Below, one piece after another: positions 23,467-30,683 of a DNA stretch of 31,297 bases (positions are counted from its first letter, which is position 1; every line of letters starts with the position of its first letter). The translations under genes were made by a program, and so were the position numbers. The notes beneath the pieces are model-generated. The model saw nothing but the letters and a program-made list of their open reading frames with translations. It searched no databases and was not told the origin of the DNA. Source of the DNA: Pseudomonadota bacterium (GTDB lineage: Bacteria; Pseudomonadota; Alphaproteobacteria; Rhizobiales; Devosiaceae); NCBI GenBank assembly GCA_023390785.1, contig JAEWCE010000167.1, positions 1 through 31,297 on the forward strand. The letters run 5' to 3'.

Positions 23467-24429
23467 CTACAGTGGCGCAATGGCAGTGAGCAGGACCCGC
23501 ACCAGGGCCGATTGGCTCCGCACGCCGACCTTGTCGAAGATACGTTTGAGATGCGTGCGCGCAGTGTTCTGGGTAACGCCCATACGCTCTGCAATCTCGG
23601 TCAACGCCAGGCCTTCGACCACCAGCGTGGCCAGGCGTTGCTGCGCCGGCGACAGATCGTACACGGCGGCGGCGAGCGCGAGGCGACCGGCGTCGAGCTG
23701 CTGCGCGGCCAGGGTGAACAGGATCATGCCGTCTTCCGAGACGACCCAGTAGATCTTGGTCGGGAGCCCCTCGCCGGCGCCAACGACGATGGGGCGGGCG
23801 CCGCGCGCGGCATTGTAGCCGCTGTCGAGCGAACTCGCCCAGGCCAGGGCCTCCCGCAGCTTGCGATCGGCGCCGCGATCGCGAAAGCGGAGCGTGCCGT
23901 TGCGGACGACGAGATCATCATCGGCGGGCAAGGCGTCCTGCGCCGCGAGGCTGGCCCACAGGATGTGGCCGGTCGCATCGAGACGGAGCATCGTCGTGCC
24001 CTCCTGGCCGCCATTGCCGTCGAGAACCCCGATGAGGGCGATCTTCCAGACGCCGCCGCGCCGCTCGAAGACACGCAATTCATGCGTCACGCCGGGCCCG
24101 ATATGGTCGGGAATGGTGTAGGCGTCGTAGAGCTGGACAAAGGTCGCCCAGGCGACGTCGCCCCTGATTTCGAGCTGGAGGTTGTCGAGCCTGGTGTCAA
24201 AGGCGTTGACGGGGTCGGGCGGGGGGTGGTCGTTGCGGAGGCGCGCCGAGAGATCGCGCCAGCCGCGCCGGGCGACAATGCCGCCGCTACGCCACCATCC
24301 CCATCGGGTCAGATAGGGCTCGTGAACCACGCAGTCGTCCCAGAGGTCGAAATCGTTGGTCCAGATGGCGATGCGGTTGCGGTGGATCAGCTCGACAATC
24401 GCTGCGCGGTCGGAGTCGTGATCTGGCAT
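23467..24429 (-). CDS. Regulator with SnoaL-like, PAS-like and LuxR HTH domains (paralogue 2)
   Basis: The 320-residue tandem paralogue begins MPDHDSDRAAIVELIHRNRI and carries the same three-part layout: SnoaL/NTF2-like (DLWDDCVVHEPYLTRWGWW), PAS-like (LRLDATGHILWASLAAQ, VRNGTLRFRDRGAD) and LuxR HTH (LSPAQQRLATLVVEGLAL, EIAERMGVTQNTARTHLKRI). The N-terminus and the HTH are the best conserved parts relative to paralogue 1; the sensor middle of the SnoaL domain differs more. That pattern fits similar DNA targets with different ligands. ATG 24429 is the right start, as the longer frame is a shadow of the SDR gene upstream. Confidence 0.85.
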   Translation of the reverse strand: MPDHDSDRAAIVELIHRNRIAIWTNDFDLWDDCVVHEPYLTRWGWWRSGGIVARRGWRDLSARLRNDHPPPDPVNAFDTRLDNLQLEIRGDVAWATFVQLYDAYTIPDHIGPGVTHELRVFERRGGVWKIALIGVLDGNGGQEGTTMLRLDATGHILWASLAAQDALPADDDLVVRNGTLRFRDRGADRKLREALAWASSLDSGYNAARGARPIVVGAGEGLPTKIYWVVSEDGMILFTLAAQQLDAGRLALAAAVYDLSPAQQRLATLVVEGLALTEIAERMGVTQNTARTHLKRIFDKVGVRSQSALVRVLLTAIAPL

Positions 24430-24443
24430 CGGCGCCCCCTCGG

Positions 24444-24463
24444 TCACGCTGAAGATAGCGTGA
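24444..24463. promoter_or_regulatory. Inverted repeat overlapping a likely -10 element
   Basis: TCACGCT-GAAGAT-AGCGTGA is a perfect 7-bp inverted repeat with a 6-nt loop, 15-34 nt upstream of the paralogue 2 ATG. On the minus strand it contains TATCTT (24457-24452), a plausible -10 box. A start about 7 nt further on would place the centre of palindrome C near -43, the usual distance for LuxR-type activators. The hexamer and spacing are seen; promoter activity is inferred. Confidence 0.4.
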
Positions 24464-24478
24464 TCGAGGCGCGGCGTC

Positions 24479-24498
24479 TGTCCCCCGGAGTGAGGACG
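24479..24498. promoter_or_regulatory. 20-bp palindrome, copy C (candidate operator)
   Basis: TGTCCCCCGGAGTGAGGACG keeps the outer TGTCC/GGAC arms but is weakly symmetric in the middle. It is nested in a second inverted repeat, GCGGCGTC (24471-24478) and GACGCCGC (24495-24502), a perfect 8-bp pair. It lies 4 nt after the SDR stop and 50 nt upstream of the paralogue 2 start. Confidence 0.5.
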
Positions 24499-24502
24499 CC
24501 GC

Positions 24503-25267
24503 TCAAGCGTCTGGCGGGAGGGTGGGGCCGGCGAGAAGACCACCTTCGACCGGCAGGTTGATGCCGGTGATCCAGGAGGCGTCGTGCGAGGCGAGGAAGG
24601 CGACGGCGGCAGCGACGTCGGCCGGCTCGCCGACGCGGCCCAGAGGATAGAGGCGGGCGAAGCGCTCGAGGTCGTGCTCGCGGCCGTCCCAGTTGCGGGT
24701 GCGGATGGTGCCGGGGGTGACGAGGTTGAAGCGCACACCGCGCGGGCCGTAACGCAAAGCAAGGTTCCTGAGCAGGATTTCGATGCCCGCCTTGGCCGCC
24801 GAATAGGGGTAGCCGCCGATGGCGGTGTTGCCGTTGACCGAGCCGATGCCGACGACATTGCTGCCGGCGCCGGCGGCGAGCAGGTGCGGCAGCGCGGCGC
24901 GGATGCAGCGGAAGGTGCCGGTGAGGTTGACGTCGAGCTTGTCGGCCCACAGCTCGTCGTCGATCTCGCTGAAGACCGGCTCGTCCCAATCGCCACCGGC
25001 CGTGGTGACGAGGATGTCGAGGCGACCGAAATGCGCCGCGGCGGCGGCGATCGAGCCATCGACCGAGGCGCGGCTGGTGACGTCGCAGGTGGTGGCGATG
25101 GCGGTGCCGCCGGCGGCCACGATGGTGTCGGCGACCTGCCGGGCGGCGGCTTCGTCGATGTCGGAGACAGCAACCGCCCCGCCCTCCTCTGCCAGCCTGA
25201 GGCAGACGGCGCGGCCGATGCCGTGGCCGCCGCCGGTGACGTAGATTGCGCGCCGGTCGAACCGCAT
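24503..25267 (-). CDS. SDR family oxidoreductase
   Basis: The 254-residue classical short-chain dehydrogenase has the cofactor motif TGGGHGIGRA (11-20) and Asp at the end of the second strand (SDIDEA), which suggests NAD preference. It has N114 (VNLTG), S143, Y155 and K159 (YSAAK) as the catalytic tetrad. The usual NNAG reads TTAGG here. The C-terminal PVEGGLLAG pattern is typical of 3-ketoacyl-ACP reductase-like SDRs, but the substrate is unknown. It lies 26 nt downstream of the small membrane protein gene and upstream of the tandem regulators, so it could be their target, a partner or a passenger. Confidence 0.9.
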   Translation of the reverse strand: MRFDRRAIYVTGGGHGIGRAVCLRLAEEGGAVAVSDIDEAAARQVADTIVAAGGTAIATTCDVTSRASVDGSIAAAAAHFGRLDILVTTAGGDWDEPVFSEIDDELWADKLDVNLTGTFRCIRAALPHLLAAGAGSNVVGIGSVNGNTAIGGYPYSAAKAGIEILLRNLALRYGPRGVRFNLVTPGTIRTRNWDGREHDLERFARLYPLGRVGEPADVAAAVAFLASHDASWITGINLPVEGGLLAGPTLPPDA

Positions 25268-25293
25268 GAAATTCTCCTGTGGGGGCGTTGAAG

Positions 25294-25509
25294 CTAACGC
25301 TCGTCGGTGGGCGGGCGGAAGGTGCCGTCCTTGTCGCGCTTGAGGGTGATGACGCCGGGAGCGTCACGCTCCTTGAGGTCGCGCTCGTGGATCTGCTTTT
25401 CCTCGACGCGGAACTGTTTGGTCCAGTCGCGCCAGATGCGGCGGATGCCGAAATAGATGGCGCCGAAGACAATGACGATGACGAGGAGGCGGATGAGGAA
25501 GCCGGTCAT
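25294..25509 (-). CDS. Small membrane protein
   Basis: The 71-residue protein has one N-terminal transmembrane helix (FLIRLLVIVIVFGAIYFGI), then a charged cytoplasmic tail (WRDWTKQFRVEEKQIHERDL). I start at ATG 25509 (MTGFLIRLL); the longer upstream frame crosses a REP-like repeat. A protein of this size between an S49 peptidase gene and glyQ is part of the arrangement I remember from Hyphomicrobiales. Function unknown. Confidence 0.7.
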   Translation of the reverse strand: MTGFLIRLLVIVIVFGAIYFGIRRIWRDWTKQFRVEEKQIHERDLKERDAPGVITLKRDKDGTFRPPTDER

Positions 25510-25550
25510 GCGAGGGAGCCTCGCGCCGTGATGTGGGACGGCCCGGTCTG

Positions 25551-25575
25551 GATTCCCGCCCTCGCGGGAATGAGG
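25551..25575. repeat. REP-like palindromic element, copy 2
   Basis: GATTCCCGCCCTCGCGGGAATGAGG contains the near-perfect hairpin ATTCCCGC-CCT-CGCGGGAAT. It matches 4766-4790 at 21 of 25 positions. It lies in the 139-nt gap between sppA and the small membrane protein gene, where such extragenic elements usually sit. On the minus strand it follows sppA and may affect RNA stability. Confidence 0.6.
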
Positions 25576-25648
25576 TTGGGGGAGGAACCGGGAATGATGA
25601 TGGGAAGGGGAGCGCGAATACGCGGAGGTGAGGAGGAATGCATGCGGG

Positions 25649-26473
25649 TCATAGTCCCAGTCTCGTCCAGTGGGCCCGGTCCTCGATGGCGGCAGCGAGG
25701 TCGGTGGCGAGCCCGAAGCTGGGCAGCCGGAACAGGCCACGCCGCGGGGCGATGAGTTTGGTGCGGACGTCCTTGCCGAAGCGGGTCACGAGGGTTTCGT
25801 GCACATCGCCGAGGGCATCGACGAGGCCGAGGTCGCGGCCACGAACGCCGCTCCAGAACTCGCCGGTGAAGAGCTGCTCGTCGGGCGCCTTGAGCTTGCC
25901 GGCGCGGCGCGACTTCACCCAGTCGATGAACACCTGGTGGATGTCGAGCTCCATCTGCTTGATGCGCTCGACGTCCTCGGGCTTTTCGGGAAGGAAGGGA
26001 TCGAGGGTGGATTTGTTGCGGCCGGCGGTGTGGACGCGGCGCTCGATGCCGAGCTTGGCCAGGGCGCCCGGAAAGCCGAAGCCGGCGAAGATGACGCCGA
26101 TGGAGCCGACGATCGAGGACGGGTCGGCGATGATCTCGTCGCCAGCGGTGGCGATGAAATAGCCGCCCGAGGCAGCGGCGTCCTCGACGAAGACCAGCAC
26201 CTGCTTGCCGTTCTCGCGCGCCAGATCGCGGATGCGCTTGGCGATGAGCCGGGACTGCACGGCGGAACCGCCGGGAGAATTGACGACGATGGCGACGGTG
26301 CTGCCGGGCATGTCGAAGGCACGCTCGAGCAAGGGCGCCACCGATTCGATGTTGATGCGGCCGGGGCGCTGGTCGGCGGCGATAACGCCGTGCAGGCGAA
26401 CAAGCGGGATCACCGGCCCGCCGCGGCGGAACGGCCGGGTGATGAACCCAAGAAATCCGGTCGGCTTGGCCAT
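25649..26473 (-). CDS. S49 family peptidase (SppA/SohB-like)
   Basis: S49 peptidases degrade signal peptides or membrane proteins with a Ser-Lys dyad. The 274-residue protein has IVVNSPGGSAVQS, the nucleophile S102 in EDAAASGGYFIATAGDEI, VGSIGVI, and K154 in GRNKSTLDPF as the likely general base. This is the short, single-domain form. Start ATG 26473 (MAKPTGFLGF) is chosen because upstream residues look non-native. There is no strong signal anchor, as in many alphaproteobacterial members. It lies 49 nt downstream of the methyltransferase gene on the same strand. Confidence 0.88.
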   Translation of the reverse strand: MAKPTGFLGFITRPFRRGGPVIPLVRLHGVIAADQRPGRINIESVAPLLERAFDMPGSTVAIVVNSPGGSAVQSRLIAKRIRDLARENGKQVLVFVEDAAASGGYFIATAGDEIIADPSSIVGSIGVIFAGFGFPGALAKLGIERRVHTAGRNKSTLDPFLPEKPEDVERIKQMELDIHQVFIDWVKSRRAGKLKAPDEQLFTGEFWSGVRGRDLGLVDALGDVHETLVTRFGKDVRTKLIAPRRGLFRLPSFGLATDLAAAIEDRAHWTRLGL

Positions 26474-26522
26474 TGTTGCGTCCCAGGAAGTTCGCGGGTG
26501 ATGTAGAGCCGGCGCGCGCCGA

Positions 26523-27305
26523 TTACCAGAGCAGCCTTGCCTCACCGCGGAAGATGGCCTCGAATTCCGGCCGGAACTGCCGCCCACCGGGGGTGTGCAA
26601 GGGACGTGAGGCGAGCAGCGTCAGCGGCGCACGCGAGCCCTTGATGCCACGCACGAGAATGCGGTGGGCCGGCTCGCCCTCGCGCGGGGTGAGCGGCAGC
26701 ACGGTGACGGCACCGAAGCGGGCGGTGAGGGAGGCGAGCAGCGCGGGGAGGCGCTCGGCGGTGTGGATGGCGATGAATTCGCCGCCGGGTGCCGCGTGCG
26801 TGGCGGCAGCCTTCACCCGCAGATCGAGCGCGGCCGGCATCATGTGACGGGCGGCGGCGCCACGGGTGGTGGCACGGGTGCCGCGACCGGGGGCAAAGAA
26901 GGGCGGATTGGCGATCACCGAGACATAGGCGTCGGCGGCAAGGCCGGCGGCGGCGCGGGCGCGGCCGGTGGCGGTGACGTCGAGTCCGAGCGCTGTGGCG
27001 CGGCCGCTCAAGGCGTTGCCGGCGATGTTGGCCTCGGCCAGCGCCAGCATGGCGGGGTCCGACTCGACGAGGGTGGCGGTGAGCGCCGGGTGGTGCGCCA
27101 GCGCCACGAGCGCGGCGGTGCCGGCGCCGGCCCCGAGATCGAGCAGCGATCCGGAGGAATGCCCGACGGCGGCGCCGAGCAGCACCGAATCGAGGCCGGC
27201 GCGAAAACCCTGTGCCGGCTGGGCCAGGGTCAGCCGGCCGCCCAGAAAGGCGTCGTGTGTGACGTTGCCGCGTTTTACAATTTCGCCGTCGTGGGCTAGG
27301 GACAT
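26523..27305 (-). CDS. tRNA1(Val) (adenine(37)-N6)-methyltransferase-like protein
   Basis: The 260-residue class I SAM-dependent methyltransferase has LLDLGAGAGTAALVALAHHP as the SAM motif and NPPFF as the adenine-N6 catalytic motif. The N-terminus is TrmN6/YfiC-type (AFLGGRLTLAQPAQGFRAGL, then DSVLLGAAV). It probably methylates A37 of a valine tRNA, though the exact target in alphaproteobacteria is less certain. It is divergent from the polyprenyl synthase gene over 72 nt. Confidence 0.85.
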   Translation of the reverse strand: MSLAHDGEIVKRGNVTHDAFLGGRLTLAQPAQGFRAGLDSVLLGAAVGHSSGSLLDLGAGAGTAALVALAHHPALTATLVESDPAMLALAEANIAGNALSGRATALGLDVTATGRARAAAGLAADAYVSVIANPPFFAPGRGTRATTRGAAARHMMPAALDLRVKAAATHAAPGGEFIAIHTAERLPALLASLTARFGAVTVLPLTPREGEPAHRILVRGIKGSRAPLTLLASRPLHTPGGRQFRPEFEAIFRGEARLLW

Positions 27306-27377
27306 GGCGGTTTCGGGCCGGTTTTCCGCGCGATCATAGTGTTTTGCGCGCCGGGCTCAACGGGACGGGCGGAGTCG

Positions 27378-28394
27378 ATGGCAGGTTCGGCAGCAGCGGC
27401 GAAACAGCAGGATGGCCTCGGCGCGCTGGACCGGCTGCTGGCGGCGACGCAGACCGAGATGGACAAGGTCAACGCGCTGATCCTGAAGCGCGCCGATTCC
27501 CATGTGGAAATGGTGCCCGAGCTCGCCCGCTACCTGATCGAGGCTGGCGGCAAACGGCTGCGGCCGATGCTGACGGTGGCGGCGGCGCTGCTGTTCGGCA
27601 AGGGCAGCGGGGCACAGACCAATTACGCGGCGGCGGTCGAATTCATGCACAACGCGACGCTGCTGCACGACGACGTGGTGGACGAGAGCGATCTGCGGCG
27701 CGGCCGGCCGGCCGCGCGCATCATCTGGGGCAACCAGGCAAGCGTGCTGGTGGGTGACTACCTGCTGGGCCAGGCGTTCCTGATGATGGTCGAGACGGGC
27801 AAGCTCGACGCGCTCGAGGTGCTGGCGCGGGCGGCGACGGTGATCGCCGAGGGCGAGGTGTTCCAGCTCTCCAAGGCCGGCGACCTCAGCGCCACGCCGG
27901 AAGACTACGACCAGGTGATCCGCGCCAAGACTGCAACGCTGTTCCAGGCGGCGGCGGAAGTGGGCGCCATGGCCGGCGGCGCCGACGAGACGGGGCGCAT
28001 CGCGCTGCGCGATTACGGCATGGAGCTGGGGCTGGCCTTCCAGCTGGTCGACGACGTGCTGGACTATCGCGGCGAGAGCGGCGCCATGGGCAAGAACACC
28101 GGCGACGACCTGCGCGAGGGCAAGATGACGCTGCCCGTGATCCTGACGCTGGCCGACGCCAACCCGGCGGAACGCGAGATCATCACCGCGGCTCTGGGCA
28201 AGCCCGATGCCAGCGACGCGGCGCTGAGCCAGGTGGTGGCCATCATGACGCGCCACGACGCGCTGGCGCGCACGGTGGAGGAAGCCAATGGCCATGTGCG
28301 CAAGGCGCGCGAGGCGCTGGGGCCGCTGCCGCCGAGCGAGATGAAGACGATCCTCAGCGATATCGCGGAATTCTACGTCAGCCGGGCGTACTAG
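27378..28394 (+). CDS. ispB: Polyprenyl diphosphate synthase (octaprenyl type)
   Basis: This long-chain trans-prenyl synthase makes the ubiquinone side chain. The 338-residue protein has GGKRLRP (57-63), the first Asp-rich motif DDVVD (98-102) followed by RRGRPAAR, GDYLLGQAF, and the second motif DDVLD (225-229) with GKNTGDDLREGK. The residues before the first motif are small enough to allow long chains, as in IspB. ATG 27378 follows GGGCGGAG. It is convergent with the fucosidase gene, with only 8 nt between stops. Chain length is inferred. Confidence 0.9.
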   Translation: MAGSAAAAKQQDGLGALDRLLAATQTEMDKVNALILKRADSHVEMVPELARYLIEAGGKRLRPMLTVAAALLFGKGSGAQTNYAAAVEFMHNATLLHDDVVDESDLRRGRPAARIIWGNQASVLVGDYLLGQAFLMMVETGKLDALEVLARAATVIAEGEVFQLSKAGDLSATPEDYDQVIRAKTATLFQAAAEVGAMAGGADETGRIALRDYGMELGLAFQLVDDVLDYRGESGAMGKNTGDDLREGKMTLPVILTLADANPAEREIITAALGKPDASDAALSQVVAIMTRHDALARTVEEANGHVRKAREALGPLPPSEMKTILSDIAEFYVSRAY

Positions 28395-28402
28395 GCACGC
28401 CG

Positions 28403-29710
28403 TCAGTCCTTGAGGAACAGCTCGACGACGGGCACGACCACGTCCGGGCGCTTCACCGGCAGTTCCAGCGTCAGCGTGGTCTCGCCGACCGGCGGGATGA
28501 AGTGCGGATCGTGCTTGGGGCCGACCCACTGCACTTCGCTGGCGTCGTGCAGGAGCTGCGCATAGGCGACGCGCCCGGCAAGGCCGTCGATGTGCAGATG
28601 CTGGAACGGCCAGTTGTAGATGTGCAGATAGAGCCGGTTGCCGCGCTGGGTGAAGCGACAGCCATCGGGCGCCGCATATTGCGACCGGCCGGCGCCGTAG
28701 ATGGCGCGCGCATGCAGCTTCAGCCAGTCGGCATAGGTATCGAGCGCGGACATCGCGCGCGGATCGAAGGTGCCGCGGGCGGTGGGACCGACATTCATCA
28801 AAAGATTGCCGCCGAGGGCGACGCTGTCGATGAGGATCTGGATCAGTTGCTGCGGGCTCTTCCAGCTCTCCTCGTCGCGGTAGTAGCCCCATGAGCCCGA
28901 GAAGGTGTGGCAGACCTCCCAGGTGGCCTCGCGGCCTTTGTAGAGCGGCGGGGTGCGCGGCGTGTACTGCTCGGGCGTCATCACATCGGGCAGCGCGTCG
29001 GTATCGAGGTCGAGGCGGTTGCTGACGATGATACCGGGCTGGAGGCGGCGCACGAGGGTCAGCAGGTCGAGGCTCTGCCAGTCGTCGCGGCCCTTGCCGG
29101 GCAGGCCCTTGTAGGTGCGGCCGGGGTAGCTGAAATCGAACCAGATGATGTCGACCTGGCCGAAGCCGGTGAGCAACTCCGTCACCTGCGCGCGCATGTA
29201 GGCGGCGTAGCGGGTGATGTCGCGGCCCTGGTTGAGGGCGGCGGCATCGTCGCGATTGCGCAGCGGGTGGTACATATCGATGGGAAAATCGGGATGATGC
29301 CAGTCGAGCAGCGAGTAGTAGAAACCGATCCGCAGCCCCTCGGCGCGAAACGCCTCGACGAAGGGCGCGAGCAGGTCGCGGCCATGCGGCGTGTTGGTGG
29401 CCTTGTAGTCGGTAGCCTTGCTGTCCCACAGGCAGAAGCCGTCATGGTGCTTGGCGGTCAGCACCACATATTTCATGCCGGCCGCACGGGCGCGGCGGGC
29501 CCAGTCGCGCGGATCGTAGAGGTCGGGATCGAAGTGATCGAAATATTTGCGGTAGCCCGCAGCGTCGATCTCCTCGCGGCTCATCAGCCATTCGTGGCGG
29601 GCGCCGAGGGCATAGATGCCCCAATGGATGAACATGCCGAAGCGGTCGTGCACGAACCAGCTCTTCTGCTCGGGCGCAAGGAACAGGTCGGTGGCGATCT
29701 GGTCGGTCAT
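28403..29710 (-). CDS. Alpha-L-fucosidase, glycoside hydrolase family 29
   Basis: GH29 enzymes release alpha-linked L-fucose with retention. The 435-residue protein has FGMFIHWGIYALG (24-36), AKHHDGFCLWDSK (86-98), the nucleophile D192 in DIIWFDFSYPG, and a C-terminal beta-rich domain (YLHIYNWPFQHLHI). There is no signal peptide, so it should act on imported oligosaccharides in the cytoplasm. No sugar transporter or fucose catabolic gene is adjacent. It sits between ispE and the polyprenyl synthase gene, which makes it look inserted. Confidence 0.9.
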   Translation of the reverse strand: MTDQIATDLFLAPEQKSWFVHDRFGMFIHWGIYALGARHEWLMSREEIDAAGYRKYFDHFDPDLYDPRDWARRARAAGMKYVVLTAKHHDGFCLWDSKATDYKATNTPHGRDLLAPFVEAFRAEGLRIGFYYSLLDWHHPDFPIDMYHPLRNRDDAAALNQGRDITRYAAYMRAQVTELLTGFGQVDIIWFDFSYPGRTYKGLPGKGRDDWQSLDLLTLVRRLQPGIIVSNRLDLDTDALPDVMTPEQYTPRTPPLYKGREATWEVCHTFSGSWGYYRDEESWKSPQQLIQILIDSVALGGNLLMNVGPTARGTFDPRAMSALDTYADWLKLHARAIYGAGRSQYAAPDGCRFTQRGNRLYLHIYNWPFQHLHIDGLAGRVAYAQLLHDASEVQWVGPKHDPHFIPPVGETTLTLELPVKRPDVVVPVVELFLKD

Positions 29711-29793
29711 CGGGAATCCTGAGTAGCCGGGCGGCGCGGCGGCATGGTGCCGATCGGGTGCGGCGAGTCAATCGCGGTGCAGCGAGCAGTGAC

Positions 29794-30669
29794 TCACGCG
29801 CCGATCAGGGGGGCGGCGGCGACCCAGTGGGTGGGGTAGCGTGTGCGCAGGTCGTGGGCGGCCTGGTGGGCCTGGGCGCCGGAACCGAAGAGCCCGAAGA
29901 CGGTCGCGCCGGAGCCGGACATGCGGGCGAGGATGCAGCCGTCGATGGCGGCGAGGCGCGCCCTGATCTCGCCGATGGCGGGAACCAGCGCCACGGCCGC
30001 CGGCTCCAGGTCGTTGCGGGTTTCGTCGAGCCACAGCGCCAACTGCGCCGGGCGCAGCAGCGGATCGGGCAACGGCGGCAGCCCGGGATTGTCGCGACGC
30101 TCGAGGCGGCGGAACACATCGGCCGTGACCACCGGCACCAACGGATTGACCAGGACGGCGTGGCAGGCCGGAAATGTCCTGAGCGGCAGGACGATCTCGC
30201 CGAGGCCGCGCACTTCGGCGGGACGCGAATAAAGGCACATCGGCACGTCGGCGCCGAGCGGCGTTGCGAGGGCGAGGAGGTCGGCGAAGGCGACGCTGCC
30301 CTGCCCCATCGCGGCGAACAGGCGCAGCGCCGCCGCCGCGTCGGCCGAGCCGCCGCCGAGGCCGGCAGCGACCGGCAGGTTCTTTCTGAGCGTGAGGGCG
30401 ACCCCCGAGGGGAGCGCCGCCGGCCAGCGGGCGCGAAAGGCGGCGAGCGCCCGCAGCACGAGGTTGCCTTCGGTGGTGCCGAGCGCCGGGGCGAAGGGGC
30501 CGGTGATGGCGAGGCTGTCACGCGCCGCGGGCGCGGCCTCGAGCTCGTCGCAGATGTCGGCGAAGGCCACCAGCATTTCGAGCGCATGGTAGCCATCGGC
30601 GCGCCGGCCGGTGACATGCAAAGCCAGATTGAGCTTGGCCGGGGCGGCCTCGACCATGGGTTCGGCCAT
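29794..30669 (-). CDS. ispE: 4-Diphosphocytidyl-2-C-methyl-D-erythritol kinase
   Basis: IspE phosphorylates CDP-ME in the MEP isoprenoid pathway. The 291-residue GHMP kinase has APAKLNLALHVTGRRADGYH (9-28), with the catalytic Lys and Asn region, and the ATP loop PVAAGLGGGSADAAAALRL. It also carries GADVPMCL and the C-terminal ARMSGSGATVFGLF. ATG 30669 lies 14 nt after the TPR gene stop, so the pair is probably one transcript; ATG 30657 is an alternative start. Confidence 0.94.
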   Translation of the reverse strand: MAEPMVEAAPAKLNLALHVTGRRADGYHALEMLVAFADICDELEAAPAARDSLAITGPFAPALGTTEGNLVLRALAAFRARWPAALPSGVALTLRKNLPVAAGLGGGSADAAAALRLFAAMGQGSVAFADLLALATPLGADVPMCLYSRPAEVRGLGEIVLPLRTFPACHAVLVNPLVPVVTADVFRRLERRDNPGLPPLPDPLLRPAQLALWLDETRNDLEPAAVALVPAIGEIRARLAAIDGCILARMSGSGATVFGLFGSGAQAHQAAHDLRTRYPTHWVAAAPLIGA

Positions 30670-30683
30670 CGGCCCGGCGGGAC

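Noticed and set aside
24430..25173. In-frame upstream extension of paralogue 2, giving a 568-residue protein
   Set aside because: The added residues are a Pro/Ser/Arg-rich out-of-frame reading of the SDR gene. The homologous N-terminus with paralogue 1 begins exactly at ATG 24429.
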